The notes: generated by a model not told the origin, from the letters alone. A DNA stretch of 64,000 nt from Ruegeria sp. Alg231-54 (GCF_900143525.1 NZ_FREZ01000001.1:568445-632444), one strand, 5' to 3'; shown: positions 8,948-19,007, counted from the stretch's first letter. Program-made: numbers and translations.

Positions 8948-10174
8948 TCACAAAACGTCGTCTAGTGCATTCAAAAGCTGATCAATTTCCTGTTGAGACG
9001 TATAGTGCGTGAAACTGACCCGCAGCACGCCCTGATCCGGATCGACGCCCATAGCCGTCAACGGGCGCACAGCATAGAAATCACCCCCACCAGCCATAAT
9101 ACCATATCCAGTCAGATCCGCGGCAACCGCTTCGGCATTGCGGTTCAGCGCCAGGGCCACAGTCGGCGCGCGATGGCTGGCATCGGATGTTCCGATCAGG
9201 CGAACGGCGTTGCGGTCTTTGACCGCATCCAGAAGCGGTTGCAGCAATGCGACCTCATGCGAGCGCATCAGATCATGGGCGAATGAACCACGCTCGGCCG
9301 CTTCTCCGGTTGGCCCGCTATGATGGTCGCACAGCAGATCAACATAGTCTGCCATGCCCGCGCTGGCCGCAATCTGGGCATGGTCCGGCCCCGCCGGAGT
9401 AAACCGTTGGTACAGCACGTCGCCGTTGAAGTAGTGCCCCTGGTTCGGCAGCATCTCCCCCAACGTACGCCGGATGACCATACAACCCTGATGCGGTCCG
9501 TATGTTTTGTAGGCCGAAAACAGATAGATATCCGGCCCCAGATCACCCACGTTCGGAAACCCGTGTGGTGCGTAAGACACGCCATCCACGCATACAAATG
9601 CCCCCGCTGCATGGGCAATCGCGGTGATCTCGGTAACCGGGTTGATCTCTCCGATCACGTTCGAGCAATGGGGAAAGCACACCAGACGCACGTTTCCATC
9701 CAATAGGTTTTCCAGATCCATCGGCTTCAACGACCCTGTTTCGGGATCAATCTGCCATTCGCGGATTTCGATTCCCTCGTCCGCTAGTCGCCGCCACGGA
9801 CCTGAATTTGCCTCATGATCCTGATTGGTGACAATGATGGCCTCGCCCGGTTGCATCCATTGGCGGAAAGCTTGCGCCAGAACATAGGTGTTCTGCGTAG
9901 TCGAAGGGCCAAAGCTCAGCTCATCCGTCTCAACGCCCAATATGGCTGCCATGCGTGCCCGGGCTTCGTCCATTTCCTCGCCGGCAAGGCGGCTGGCCTC
10001 ATAGGGTGCATAGGGTTGCACTTTTCGCTGGGTATAATACCGCGTCAGGCGGTCGAGAACCGGCTTGCAAGTGTATGACCCACCAGCGTTTTCGAAGAAT
10101 GCCTGCTCTTGCAGGCTGGGCTCGTAAAAGGCCGGAAACTGTGACCGGACAAAATTGATATCCAGAGTGCTCAT
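8948..10174 (-). CDS. Class V aminotransferase (cysteine desulfurase-like)
   Basis: A 408-residue fold-type I PLP enzyme. PLP would be held by K223 in LFSAYKTYGPHQG, with D197 (VCVDGVSYAPHG) contacting the ring nitrogen. The fold matches the NifS/SufS/CsdA-like aminotransferase V family, but I see no clear active-site cysteine loop like that of true desulfurases and no iron-sulfur assembly genes nearby, so the substrate is unknown. The start is ATG at 10174 with AAGGAG eight bases upstream, rather than the longer frame to 10195. It is monocistronic or the first gene of the run toward phrB (54-base gap), with an inverted repeat at 10222-10249 upstream. Confidence 0.85.
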   Translation of the reverse strand: MSTLDINFVRSQFPAFYEPSLQEQAFFENAGGSYTCKPVLDRLTRYYTQRKVQPYAPYEASRLAGEEMDEARARMAAILGVETDELSFGPSTTQNTYVLAQAFRQWMQPGEAIIVTNQDHEANSGPWRRLADEGIEIREWQIDPETGSLKPMDLENLLDGNVRLVCFPHCSNVIGEINPVTEITAIAHAAGAFVCVDGVSYAPHGFPNVGDLGPDIYLFSAYKTYGPHQGCMVIRRTLGEMLPNQGHYFNGDVLYQRFTPAGPDHAQIAASAGMADYVDLLCDHHSGPTGEAAERGSFAHDLMRSHEVALLQPLLDAVKDRNAVRLIGTSDASHRAPTVALALNRNAEAVAADLTGYGIMAGGGDFYAVRPLTAMGVDPDQGVLRVSFTHYTSQQEIDQLLNALDDVL

Positions 10175-10221
10175 GGCACGTCTCTCCTTGATCATGCGCG
10201 TTCATTCTAGAGGCGTCCGAG

Positions 10222-10249
10222 CATGATTTCGAAACCCTCAGAAATCATG
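10222..10249. promoter_or_regulatory. Perfect 9-base inverted repeat upstream of the aminotransferase gene
   Basis: CATGATTTC (10222-10230) and GAAATCATG (10241-10249) are exact inverted copies separated by ten bases. They lie about 50 bases upstream of the class V aminotransferase start and outside any gene. There is no U-tract, so a protein-binding operator is more likely than a terminator. No regulator gene lies beside it. Confidence 0.45.
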
Positions 10250-10376
10250 GCAGGTCTTCCAGCCCAGTCCGCGCGATAGGCGCAGACAGCCCCCGCTACC
10301 GGTCCGGCGCGAGAACGCGGTCAAATTGCAAGGACTGAAATGGTTCGTCAAGCATTCAGTTTTGCTAAACGCGCAC

Positions 10377-10408
10377 AAAAAAGCCGGGCATCCAAGCCCG
10401 GCTTTTTA
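10377..10408 (-). terminator. Rho-independent terminator of pyrH
   Basis: On the minus strand the arms AAGCCGGGC and GCCCGGCTT (10396-10404 and 10381-10389) enclose a six-base loop and are followed by a run of T. It lies 18 bases after the pyrH stop codon, so pyrH is transcribed apart from the frr gene that often follows it in bacteria. Confidence 0.92.
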
Positions 10409-10426
10409 AGCAAACTGTAAAGCGGT

Positions 10427-11179
10427 TTAGCCCTGAACTTTGGTGTAGGTCCCCTCACCGGCCAAAATACCCCGGAACCCGCCCGGTTCGTCCAGCCCGA
10501 AGACAATCAGCGGTAGATTGTTGTCGCGCGCCAGTGCAATGGCCGACGCGTCCATGACCCGCAGGCGTTTGGCCAGAACATCATCATAGCTGACGGTGTC
10601 GTACCGCACGGCATCCGCGTGTTCCTTGGGGTCCTTATCGTAAACACCATCGACGCCGTTCTTACCCATGAAGATCGCCTGACATGCCATTTCGTTGGCC
10701 CGAAGGGTCGCGGCGGTGTCGGTGGTGAAATACGGGTTTCCGGTTCCGGCGGCAAAGATACAGACCCGTTTTTTCTCAAGGTGACGCACGGCACGGCGGC
10801 GAATGTAGGGCTCGCAAACCTCATCCATGCGGATGGCCGAGATAACCCGAGTGAAAACGCCGATCTCTTCCAGCGCGGACTGCATTCCCAGCGCGTTCAT
10901 GACCGTTGCCAGCATGCCCATGTAATCAGCCGTAGTCCGTTCCATCCCCTGTGCCGATCCGCTGAGACCGCGGAAGATATTGCCACCGCCAATCACCATG
11001 CAGATCTCAACACCCAGATCGTGCACCGATTTGATCTCTTGCGCGATGCGCTGAACTGTGGGCGGATGCAGGCCGAACCCCTGATCTCCCATAAGCGCCT
11101 CGCCCGAGATTTTCAGCATTACGCGATCATACCTTGCCTTTGTGGTTTCGGCGGTGTCGGTGGTCGGGGAAATGGTCAT
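10427..11179 (-). CDS. pyrH: UMP kinase
   Basis: A 250-residue cytoplasmic enzyme of the amino acid kinase fold that phosphorylates UMP to UDP with ATP in pyrimidine nucleotide synthesis; bacterial forms are hexamers controlled by GTP and UTP. The N-terminal strand [13 protein letters not shown] and the glycine loop [11 protein letters not shown] are typical, as is the [16 protein letters not shown] segment near residues 145-160. A ribosome site GGAG lies eight bases before the ATG. The gene is divergent from miaA across 82 bases and ends at a strong terminator. Confidence 0.97.
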   Translation of the reverse strand: MTISPTTDTAETTKARYDRVMLKISGEALMGDQGFGLHPPTVQRIAQEIKSVHDLGVEICMVIGGGNIFRGLSGSAQGMERTTADYMGMLATVMNALGMQSALEEIGVFTRVISAIRMDEVCEPYIRRRAVRHLEKKRVCIFAAGTGNPYFTTDTAATLRANEMACQAIFMGKNGVDGVYDKDPKEHADAVRYDTVSYDDVLAKRLRVMDASAIALARDNNLPLIVFGLDEPGGFRGILAGEGTYTKVQG

Positions 11180-11276
11180 GTTGCGCTCCGGGCTGGCACG
11201 GGTTTATTTTCAGGCGCAAAATGAAGCAAAACCGCCGCAGGTTCAATGCGATTGGTAAGGAATGAGGCAGTCCGAG

Positions 11277-12170
11277 ATGACCGAACCCGCGAGATCGCAG
11301 ATATTGGACCGCCTGCCCCCCATTCCTGATGGGAAACCTGTTCTGATTGCCGGTCCAACCGCGTCCGGAAAGTCCGCCCTTGCCCTGTTGATCGCCGAAC
11401 AGTTCGGCGGCGTCATCGTGAATGCCGATGCCAGCCAAGTCTACGATTGCTGGCGCGTGATTTCCGCCCGCCCGTCTGCTGAGGAGGAAGCCCGCGCGCC
11501 GCATCTTCTGTATGGCCATATCTCATATGATCAGGACTATTCCACCGGCCATTGGCTGCGCGAGGTGAAACCGCTGCTGACCGAAGGCGCACGCCCCATC
11601 ATTGTTGGGGGCACCGGCCTGTATTTTTCTGCGCTGACCGAAGGTATGGCCGATATTCCACCTACACCGTCCGAAATCCGGGCCGAGGCGGACAGCCTGA
11701 CCTTGCAGACTCTGATCGCGGGTGTGGATACGCAGACTCTGGCCCGGATCGACACACTAAACCGCGCCCGTGTTCAGCGGGCATGGGAAGTGTACAATGC
11801 CACCGGTCGAAACCTCAGTGACTGGCAAGACGCCACACCACCCCCGGTTTTGGACGTGAAGAACACAGTGCCAATCGTTTTCGACGTGGATAAACAATGG
11901 CTTTTGGACCGCATCACGCGCCGCTTTGACCTGATGTTGGACACTGGTGCATTGACCGAGGTTGAAAGGATGCGGGACCGCTATGATCCGTCGCTTCCGG
12001 CATTCAAAGCCATCGGAGTACCCGAGTTGATGGCCTATATCGACGGCACCATGACGTTGGATGAAGCCCGCGAACGGGCCACGATCTCGACCCGCCAATT
12101 CGCCAAACGACAGCGCACATGGTTTCGCGCCCGTATGAAAAGTTGGAATCGGGTCGACTTATCAAAGTGA
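11277..12170 (+). CDS. miaA: tRNA dimethylallyltransferase
   Basis: This enzyme transfers a dimethylallyl group to N6 of A37 in tRNAs reading codons that start with U. The P-loop [12 protein letters not shown] is followed by [19 protein letters not shown], the family's substrate-binding segment, then [18 protein letters not shown] and [13 protein letters not shown]. The length is 297 residues from ATG 11277, which has GAGG about ten bases upstream; an in-frame ATG at 11262 would add five residues but has a poorly spaced ribosome site. The C-terminal [10 protein letters not shown] region is the usual tRNA-contact end. The tRNA-Ser(GGA) in this window is not itself a target codon-wise only in part, since its anticodon reads UCC/UCU. 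Confidence 0.95.
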   Translation: MTEPARSQILDRLPPIPDGKPVLIAGPTASGKSALALLIAEQFGGVIVNADASQVYDCWRVISARPSAEEEARAPHLLYGHISYDQDYSTGHWLREVKPLLTEGARPIIVGGTGLYFSALTEGMADIPPTPSEIRAEADSLTLQTLIAGVDTQTLARIDTLNRARVQRAWEVYNATGRNLSDWQDATPPPVLDVKNTVPIVFDVDKQWLLDRITRRFDLMLDTGALTEVERMRDRYDPSLPAFKAIGVPELMAYIDGTMTLDEARERATISTRQFAKRQRTWFRARMKSWNRVDLSK

Positions 12171-12498
12171 TACCTGACGCGGCTGAAGTTTCATTGATCG
12201 CGAACACACATGCAGGGAATTCGCGGCGAATCCACTGCCGCAAAACTGAACCTGCCAAAGGATTCCCTTGGGGCTAAAAAAGCTGATAGCGGTAAACTCT
12301 GCCCGTCAATGTCGTTTTTGTACCTCGAATGACGATTTCGAACATTGACCTCACCCAAATTCTGGTGCCGAATGTCGGTCATGGGGATATCTGAAATCCG
12401 AGATCAGAAGATCATTGAACCTGCCGGCCGGAGCATTCCGGCCTGAGCGGTTCGACACTTCATCCAAAAAAAATACTGTCTCACAGGGAGTAACGTTA
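12171..12498 (+). promoter_or_regulatory. Leader and promoter region of the ABC importer
   Basis: A 328-base stretch without a gene between miaA and the binding-protein gene. It holds a GGCCGG...CCGGCC hairpin (arms 12426-12431 and 12438-12443, loop AGCATT) about 55 bases before the start codon and a possible -35 box TTGACC near 12344, without a convincing -10. The ribosome site GGGAG ends at 12490. The importer promoter is probably here; no riboswitch fold was recognised. Confidence 0.4.
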
Positions 12499-14169
12499 AT
12501 GAAAAATCAGACAATGACCGGAGCACCGATGCACTGGGCGGCAGAAATGCACGCACAGGAATATCGGGACGGCAAACTGAACCGGCGCGAGTTTTTGACC
12601 CGCACCACTGGTCTTGGGGTCACCGCCGCCGCAGCCTATGGCATGATCGGACTGGCCGCCCCGGCGCGTGCGGCCGGTGAAGACGCCAAGAAAGAAGGCG
12701 GCACCCTGCGCGTTCAACAGGAAGTGCGCGCCCTGAAGGACCCACGCACCTATGACTGGTCGCAGATCGCTAACGTGACCCGTGGCACGCTCGAGTATCT
12801 GGTCGAGTACAACTCGGACGGTACGTTCCGCGGCATGTTGCTGGAGGGCTGGGAAGTCAACGACGACGCAACCGTTTACACTTTGAAAGTCCGCCCGGGC
12901 GTCAAATGGAACAACGGTGACGACTTCACCGCGGAAGACGTGGCCCGCAACATCGGGCGCTGGTGTGACAAGAGTTCGGAAACCAACTCGATGGCAGGTC
13001 GCTTTGCGACACTGATCGATCCGGAATCCGGTCAGGCCATTGACGGCGCAATCGAAGTTGTCGATGCCAACACCGTCAAACTGAACCTGCCAGCCTCTGA
13101 CATCTCGCTTATTGCGGGCATGGCAGATTATCCGGCAGCGATCGTCCACAGCTCGTTCAGTGAAACCGATCTGCTCAACAATGTGGGTACCGGTGCATAT
13201 CTGGTGCAGGAATTGGAAGTCGGCGTGAAAGCCACCCTCGTTCGCAACGAGAACCACACCTGGTGGGGCGAAGAAATCTTTGGTCGCCCGGCGCTGGACA
13301 GCATCGTCTACATTGACTACGGCACCGACCCGTCCGCTTGGCTGGCCGCGCTGGAGTCCGACGAAGTCGACATGTTGTATGAATCGGTTGGTGAATTCAT
13401 CGACGTGATGGACAGCCTCGGCTATGTGAAGTCCGAAGTTGTGACCATGAACACCATCGTTGTCCGCCCGAACCAGTTGGCTGAAATCGACGGTAAGAAA
13501 CCTTACGAAGACAAGCGCGTGCGTCAGGCCCTGCAGATGGCGGTTGATAACTCGATCTGTCTGGAACTGGGCTACGGCGGTCGCGGTTCGCCTGCGGAAA
13601 ACCACCATGTTGGCCCGATCCACCCGGACTATTACCAACTGCCGCCGCAGAAAGTCGACCCGGAAGGCGCACGTGCGCTGATGGAAGAAGCCGGAATGAT
13701 CGATTTCGAGCACGAGCTGATCTCGATCGACGATGACTGGCGCCGGAACACCACCGACGCGGTTGCAGCGCAGCTGCGTGACGCGGGTATCAAGGTCAAG
13801 CGGACCGTTCTGCCGGGCAACACGTTCTGGAACGACTGGGCGAAATACCCCTACAGCTCGACCAACTGGAACCACCGTCCACTGGGCGTGCAAATCTGGG
13901 CTCTGGCCTATCGTACCGGTGAAGCCTGGAACGAATTCGGCTGGGCAAATGCCGAGTTTGACGCGCTTCTGACCGAAGCGCTGGCCATCGCGGATGCCGA
14001 CAAGCGCCGTGAAGTGGTCGCCAAGGGCGAGGCGATGATCCAGGAAGAAGGCGTCACCATTCAGCCTTACTGGCGTTCGCTGTATCGCCACATGAAGGAC
14101 GGTCTTGTCGGCACCGACATGCACGTGTCCTTCGAGCACCACCACTATAAGTGGGGTTGGGCGGCCTAA
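12499..14169 (+). CDS. Peptide-type ABC transporter substrate-binding protein, Tat-exported
   Basis: A 556-residue family 5 extracellular solute-binding protein (DppA/OppA type), which captures peptides or other small solutes in the periplasm. The N terminus has a twin-arginine signal, [13 protein letters not shown] at residues 28-40, and a hydrophobic stretch ending in an ARA-A type cleavage site near residue 58. Mature-protein features include [20 protein letters not shown] and [15 protein letters not shown], the typical family entry. The true start is ATG 12499, behind GGGAG. It heads an operon with two permeases and an ATPase. Tat export implies folding before export. The substrate cannot be told from sequence; family 5 members also carry nickel, heme, opines or sugars. 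Confidence 0.92.
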   Translation: MKNQTMTGAPMHWAAEMHAQEYRDGKLNRREFLTRTTGLGVTAAAAYGMIGLAAPARAAGEDAKKEGGTLRVQQEVRALKDPRTYDWSQIANVTRGTLEYLVEYNSDGTFRGMLLEGWEVNDDATVYTLKVRPGVKWNNGDDFTAEDVARNIGRWCDKSSETNSMAGRFATLIDPESGQAIDGAIEVVDANTVKLNLPASDISLIAGMADYPAAIVHSSFSETDLLNNVGTGAYLVQELEVGVKATLVRNENHTWWGEEIFGRPALDSIVYIDYGTDPSAWLAALESDEVDMLYESVGEFIDVMDSLGYVKSEVVTMNTIVVRPNQLAEIDGKKPYEDKRVRQALQMAVDNSICLELGYGGRGSPAENHHVGPIHPDYYQLPPQKVDPEGARALMEEAGMIDFEHELISIDDDWRRNTTDAVAAQLRDAGIKVKRTVLPGNTFWNDWAKYPYSSTNWNHRPLGVQIWALAYRTGEAWNEFGWANAEFDALLTEALAIADADKRREVVAKGEAMIQEEGVTIQPYWRSLYRHMKDGLVGTDMHVSFEHHHYKWGWAA

Positions 14170-14187
14170 AACCTGCCAGACGTTAAT

Positions 14188-14214
14188 GGGGGCGCCTGAA
14201 CAGGGCGCCCCTTT
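14188..14214 (+). terminator. Attenuator-like hairpin between binding protein and permease
   Basis: GGGGCGCC (14189-14196) and GGCGCCCC (14204-14211) form an eight-pair stem, followed by TTT. It sits 20 bases after the binding-protein stop and about 90 bases before the first permease. Such hairpins commonly let binding-protein mRNA accumulate above that of the downstream membrane genes. Confidence 0.7.
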
Positions 14215-14304
14215 CCAGCCGCAGACAGGCCGACACGGGGTCGGATGTCCGAGGCCAGACAATGGTCCAATGATCTGCGGAACACCCGAACAACAGGGGC
14301 CATC

Positions 14305-15351
14305 ATGGGACTATTCATCCTCCGACGGTTCGGCGTCATGCTTCTTACTGCATTGTGCCTGACTTTCGTGGTCTTCTTTCTGACCAACCTCTACCCGAAC
14401 CTGGAAAAGCTTGCGAAAACGCAGGGCAACCAGCGGATGTCCGACGAACAGGTTGAGACCTGGTTGGACAATCGCGGTTATCTGCAACCAACGCTGGTCA
14501 AATACGGTCAATGGCTGGGGGTTTTGCCAGGCTATACCAAGACACTTGATGACGGCACGTTCCTTGGAACGTGTACCAGACCGGGGTCGACCGAGGAAAC
14601 GACCTCCAGATATTGCGGTGTTTTGCAAGGCGACTGGGGCTATTCCAGCGTGTTCAAAGACGAGGTCGGCACCATTGTTGGCAAACGCCTGGGCAACACC
14701 GGCTATCTGATGTTTTGGGTTTTGGTCCTGATGGTGCCATCCGCGCTACTGGTCGGAGTATTGGCCGGGATGCGCGAAGGATCAGCGCTTGACCGGTCCC
14801 TCTCCACCTTCTCGATCATCACGACGGCGACGCCGGAATACGTATCAGGCGTGATCTTCATCGCGATCTTCACCTCGTCCACCGTGGGCCTGAAATGGTT
14901 CAAGGGCACTGCAACGCAAGCGATGGACAATCCGACCTTTGAGAACTTCTTTCTGCCGGTTCTGACCATTGCGCTTTACGGGATGGGCTATATCGCCCGG
15001 ATGACCCGCGCTTCGATGACCGAGGTGATGACCGCACAATACATCCGTACCGCGCGTCTCAAGGGTGTTTCCTTTGGCAACATCGTTATGAAGCACGCGC
15101 TGCGCAACGCTCTGATCGCCCCCTTTACTGTCATCATGCTGCAGTTCCCATGGCTGCTGAATGGCGTGGTAATTGTTGAAACCCTATTCAACTACAAGGG
15201 TTTCGGCTGGGCACTGGTACAGGCGGCGGGCAACAACGACATTCAGCTCTTGCTGGCGATTTCGGTCGTGTCGGTCTTTGTGGTGCTGGTGACGCAGCTG
15301 ATATCCGATATCGGCTATGTCTACCTCAACCCGCGCATCCGTATTTCGTAA
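14305..15351 (+). CDS. ABC transporter permease (DppB/OppB type)
   Basis: A 348-residue inner-membrane subunit. The first membrane helix (LRRFGVMLLTALCLTFVVFF) is followed by a long periplasmic loop to about residue 115 that includes two cysteines (GTCTRPG and SRYCGVL), then the BPD_transp_1 core with the EAA-type loop MTEVMTAQYIRTARLKGVSF that docks the ATPase. The start is ATG 14305, with AGGGG upstream; the open frame extends to 14245 but without a ribosome site. It is followed 12 bases later by the second permease. Confidence 0.92.
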   Translation: MGLFILRRFGVMLLTALCLTFVVFFLTNLYPNLEKLAKTQGNQRMSDEQVETWLDNRGYLQPTLVKYGQWLGVLPGYTKTLDDGTFLGTCTRPGSTEETTSRYCGVLQGDWGYSSVFKDEVGTIVGKRLGNTGYLMFWVLVLMVPSALLVGVLAGMREGSALDRSLSTFSIITTATPEYVSGVIFIAIFTSSTVGLKWFKGTATQAMDNPTFENFFLPVLTIALYGMGYIARMTRASMTEVMTAQYIRTARLKGVSFGNIVMKHALRNALIAPFTVIMLQFPWLLNGVVIVETLFNYKGFGWALVQAAGNNDIQLLLAISVVSVFVVLVTQLISDIGYVYLNPRIRIS

Positions 15352-15363
15352 GGGAGATAGATC

Positions 15364-16827
15364 ATGGAACCTCTTAGCTGGACCGGCTCTATCGCCATTC
15401 TAAACCCTATCCTGATGATCGCGCTGGCTGCGTTGGTCGTATCTATCGTCGTCTGGATCATCGGCAGCATCGTCCTACCCGAAGCCCCGTTGAGCTTGAA
15501 TGCGGACGGCACGCTCAGCTCAGGCACAGGACTGCGGGGATTGACCCAATCAGCCTTGAGATACAGCTTTTTCGCCTGTGTCGTCCTTGCGCTGGCGTAT
15601 ATCGTTCTTGGCATCCTCATGGGTACCAGTGCCGGGATCGTCGGCGCGATCTCACAGCAATTTCTGCCTGTGTGGTTGTCGCTGATCATCCTGTTTGCAA
15701 TGTCGATCGCCTTCAAACGACGCCTCGGGCTGTACGGAAAACTGTTCGACAGCCCCATCGGCATGATCGGCTTTGGTCTTGTGATGTTCTGGGTCTTTAC
15801 CGGGATCTTCGGTGCGCTGGATCTGATCATCACACATGACCCGCTGAGTCAGGTCTCTGGCATGAAGAACAAAGTGCCCGGAACGCCCCTGCAAAACCCT
15901 GAAGACGGCGAGTATGCCTGGTACCTTCTGGGCGGCGACAACCTTGCCCGCGACGTCTTTAGTCGCATGGTCAAAGGCGCATGGATCGTGGTGCAGATCG
16001 CACCGCTTGCGACCATGTTCGCATTTATGGTCGGGATCACTCTGGGTCTTCCAGCAGGGTACTACGGAGGACGTCTGGACACGTTCCTGTCCTTCCTTGC
16101 CAACCTGATCCTGGCTTTCCCGGTAATCCTGTTGTTCTACCTGCTGGTAACACCCGAAATCGTGGCGACAGGCGTGCCTAACTATATGGCAGCCGTTTTG
16201 TTCATATTCCCGATCTTGTTCATCGGCGTTCTGCTGAACTCGCGGTATTACACCCGCCCGAATTTCCGCACTCCGCTGTTGATCGGGGTTCTGGGTATCG
16301 CGCTGTGGCTGTATCTGTCGCTGATTTCGACCGATGGCTACATCATCAACACCGATGATTACGGCATTTGGGGCTTGCCGACCTATCTGGACCTGTTCGA
16401 TATCCCTGGCGGTATCCTTGTGGTGTTTGTTTCGGTTGTCTTCGTGAACTCACCCACCGTGTTCCGCATCGTGCGCGGTCTCGCGCTGGACATCAAAACA
16501 CGGGATTACGTGGCTGCGGCACAGACCCGTGGCGAAGGCCCGTGGTACATCATGCTGTGGGAAATCCTGCCCAATGCACGTGGTCCGCTGATCGTCGATT
16601 TCTGTCTGCGTATCGGCTATACCACGATCCTGTTGGGAACCTTGGGTTTCTTCGGATTGGGACTGCCGCCGGAAAGCCCGGATTGGGGCTCTACGATCAA
16701 TGAAGGGCGCAAGCTACTTTCTATCTATCTGCACCCTGCCCTTCCGCCTGCCTTTGCCTTGCTGTCACTGGTTCTTGGTCTGAACCTGCTGGCAGATGGC
16801 CTGCGCGAAGAAAGCCTGAAGGACTGA
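15364..16827 (+). CDS. ABC transporter permease (DppC/OppC type) with N-terminal extension
   Basis: A 487-residue permease, much longer than the usual 280-310. The N-terminal 130 or so residues add three or four membrane segments (residues 9-40, 62-85, 100-120 and 138-160 region) before the usual GGDNLARDVFSRMVKGA segment, which marks the core. A second insertion near residues 255-345 (RPNFRTPLLIGVLGIALW and the TDGYIINTDDYGIW loop) splits the core. The EAA loop is DYVAAAQTRGEGPWYIM. The ribosome site is GGGAG before ATG 15364. The same operon order with a fused ATPase makes this a functional importer; the extra segments are odd. Confidence 0.9.
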   Translation: MEPLSWTGSIAILNPILMIALAALVVSIVVWIIGSIVLPEAPLSLNADGTLSSGTGLRGLTQSALRYSFFACVVLALAYIVLGILMGTSAGIVGAISQQFLPVWLSLIILFAMSIAFKRRLGLYGKLFDSPIGMIGFGLVMFWVFTGIFGALDLIITHDPLSQVSGMKNKVPGTPLQNPEDGEYAWYLLGGDNLARDVFSRMVKGAWIVVQIAPLATMFAFMVGITLGLPAGYYGGRLDTFLSFLANLILAFPVILLFYLLVTPEIVATGVPNYMAAVLFIFPILFIGVLLNSRYYTRPNFRTPLLIGVLGIALWLYLSLISTDGYIINTDDYGIWGLPTYLDLFDIPGGILVVFVSVVFVNSPTVFRIVRGLALDIKTRDYVAAAQTRGEGPWYIMLWEILPNARGPLIVDFCLRIGYTTILLGTLGFFGLGLPPESPDWGSTINEGRKLLSIYLHPALPPAFALLSLVLGLNLLADGLREESLKD

Positions 16828-16838
16828 AGTGAGAGCGA

Positions 16839-16886
16839 CCGGGGGCTTTGCCCCCGGACCCCCCAGGATATTTTTAGCCAGATGAA
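16839..16886. repeat. GC-rich hairpin repeat of Rhodobacteraceae type
   Basis: CCGGGGGC (16839-16846), loop TTT and GCCCCCGG (16850-16857) form a perfect eight-pair hairpin. It is followed by ACCCCCCAGGATATTTTTAG and CCAGATGAAG. I recognise this hairpin-plus-tail as an intergenic element repeated across many Rhodobacteraceae genomes, from memory only. Here it lies between the second permease and the ATPase gene of one operon. Only one copy is seen in the window. Confidence 0.65.
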
Positions 16887-16919
16887 GGGGATCCCCGGAC
16901 TCTCGCGAGGAGATACAAG

Positions 16920-19007
16920 ATGAACAAATTGGCGGAATATGACGGCCCAATTCTTGAGATCGACAAACTATCGATTTCTTTCTTCACCCGCCTTCGGGAA
17001 ATTCCCGCCGTGATGGATTTTTCGGTCAGCGTACAGCCCGGCGAGGCTGTTGGACTGGTAGGGGAATCCGGTTGTGGCAAGTCCACTGTGGCACTTGGGG
17101 TCATGCAGGACCTCGGCAAGAACGGGCGGGTTGTAGGCGGTTCGATCAAGTTCAAAGGGCGCGATCTGGCCGAGATGAGCGCGGATGAATTGCGCGATAT
17201 TCGCGGCAATGAGATCGCGATGATCTATCAGGAACCGATGGCCTCGCTGAACCCGGCGATGAAGATCGGCAAGCAATTGATGGAAGTGCCGATGATCCAC
17301 GAGGGAGTCGGCAAGGAAGAGGCCTATGCCCGCGCATTGGAAGTGGTAACGGACGTACGCCTGCCCGACCCCGAGCGGATGCTGAATTCGTTCCCCCATC
17401 AGCTGTCAGGGGGGCAGCAGCAGCGTATCGTGATCGCGATGGCGCTGATGTCGAAGCCGGCGCTGTTGATTCTGGATGAACCGACAACCGCACTGGATGT
17501 GACGGTTGAGGCCGCCGTAGTCGAGCTGGTCAGGGATTTGGGTAAGAAATACGGCACCTCGATGCTGTTCATCTCGCACAACCTTGGTCTGGTTCTGGAA
17601 ACTTGTGACCGGCTTTGTGTGATGTATTCGGGTGAGGCAGTCGAGCGCGGCTCGATACACGATGTATTCGACGAGATGCAGCACCCCTATACGCAGGCGC
17701 TGTTCCGCTCGATCCCGTTGCCGGGGGCAGACAAGAACGCCCGCCCACTAGTGGCCATTCCCGGGAACTTTCCCCTGCCCCACGAACGCCCGTCAGGCTG
17801 TAACTTTGGCCCACGCTGCGACTATTTCGAGGAAGGCCGCTGCGACGCGCAGAATATTCTGATGGAGCCTGTGCCCGGCAATGACCGCCACCACACACGC
17901 TGTTTGAAGTATAAGGAAATTGACTGGAATGCCCCAATCACTTTGGCGGACAAGAAAGAAAAAGGTGAAATCGGCAGTGTTGTCCTGAAAATGGACAACC
18001 TCAAAAAGTACTATGAAGTAGCCGCCAATGCGTTGTTCGGGGGCGGTGAGAAGAAGGTGGTCAAGGCCAACGAAACGCTGAGCTTTGAGGCACATGAATC
18101 TGAGACGCTGGCGATTGTGGGCGAATCCGGGTGCGGTAAATCCACCTTTGCCAAGGTTTTAATGGGGCTTGAAACGGCCACAGATGGGCAGATCCTGCTA
18201 GACAACCGCAACATCGAAGATGTGCCGATCGAAGAGCGGGATGCCAAGACCGTGGGCGAAGTTCAAATGGTGTTCCAGAACCCATTTGACACCTTGAACC
18301 CCTCGATGACCGTTGGCCGACAGATCATCCGCGCTTTGGAAATCTTTGGCGTCGGCAATTCCGAGGCTGAGCGAAAACAGCGAATGCTGGAATTGTTGGA
18401 CTTGGTGAAGCTGCCTCGCGCCTTTGCCGAGCGGATGCCGCGTCAGTTGTCCGGTGGACAGAAACAGCGCGTCGGTATCGCGCGCGCCTTTGCCGGCGAT
18501 GCGCGGATCGTTGTTGCGGACGAACCTGTGTCAGCTTTGGATGTGTCCGTTCAGGCGGCGGTGACCGACCTGTTGATGGAGATTCAGCGCGAACACAAGA
18601 CAACCTTGCTGTTCATCAGTCACGACCTGTCGATTGTGCGCTATCTCAGCGACCGGGTGATGGTGATGTATCTGGGCCATGTGGTCGAGCTGGGGACCAC
18701 CGATCAGGTGTTCTCGCCGCCCTATCACCCCTATACCGAGGCCCTGCTGAGTGCTGTTCCCATCGCGGATACGTCGGTTGAAAAAGCGCATATCGTTCTT
18801 GATGGTGATATCCCCTCGGCCATGAACCCACCCCCGGGGTGCCCTTTCCAGACGCGCTGTCGCTGGAAATCCGAAGTGCCGGGCGGGCTGTGCGAGAAAG
18901 ATGTGCCGCCGGTAAAAACCCTGGCTGACGGACATCAGGTCAAATGCCATCTGTCCGAAGAAGTTCTGGCCCGCATGGAGCCGGTCATCAAAATCGCGGC
19001 CGAGTAG
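16920..19007 (+). CDS. Fused double ABC ATPase of the peptide importer (DppD-DppF type)
   Basis: A 695-residue cytoplasmic protein carrying two complete ABC ATPase units. The first has Walker A GESGCGKST at about residues 48-56, signature LSGGQQQR and Walker B LLILDEPTTALD. The second, from about residue 345, has GESGCGKST, LSGGQKQR and IVVADEPVSALD. Each ends in an oligopeptide-type C-terminal region with Cys-rich CNFGPRCDYFEEGRC and CPFQTRCRWKSE, which in relatives bind an iron-sulfur cluster. A GAGGAG ribosome site precedes ATG 16920. It energises the importer formed with the two upstream permeases and ends at a terminator. Confidence 0.95.
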   Translation: MNKLAEYDGPILEIDKLSISFFTRLREIPAVMDFSVSVQPGEAVGLVGESGCGKSTVALGVMQDLGKNGRVVGGSIKFKGRDLAEMSADELRDIRGNEIAMIYQEPMASLNPAMKIGKQLMEVPMIHEGVGKEEAYARALEVVTDVRLPDPERMLNSFPHQLSGGQQQRIVIAMALMSKPALLILDEPTTALDVTVEAAVVELVRDLGKKYGTSMLFISHNLGLVLETCDRLCVMYSGEAVERGSIHDVFDEMQHPYTQALFRSIPLPGADKNARPLVAIPGNFPLPHERPSGCNFGPRCDYFEEGRCDAQNILMEPVPGNDRHHTRCLKYKEIDWNAPITLADKKEKGEIGSVVLKMDNLKKYYEVAANALFGGGEKKVVKANETLSFEAHESETLAIVGESGCGKSTFAKVLMGLETATDGQILLDNRNIEDVPIEERDAKTVGEVQMVFQNPFDTLNPSMTVGRQIIRALEIFGVGNSEAERKQRMLELLDLVKLPRAFAERMPRQLSGGQKQRVGIARAFAGDARIVVADEPVSALDVSVQAAVTDLLMEIQREHKTTLLFISHDLSIVRYLSDRVMVMYLGHVVELGTTDQVFSPPYHPYTEALLSAVPIADTSVEKAHIVLDGDIPSAMNPPPGCPFQTRCRWKSEVPGGLCEKDVPPVKTLADGHQVKCHLSEEVLARMEPVIKIAAE

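Noticed and set aside
12496..14262. A 588-residue minus-strand frame opposite the solute-binding protein
   Set aside because: It is an antisense shadow with no domain motif; the plus-strand gene has a Tat signal, ribosome site and family motifs.
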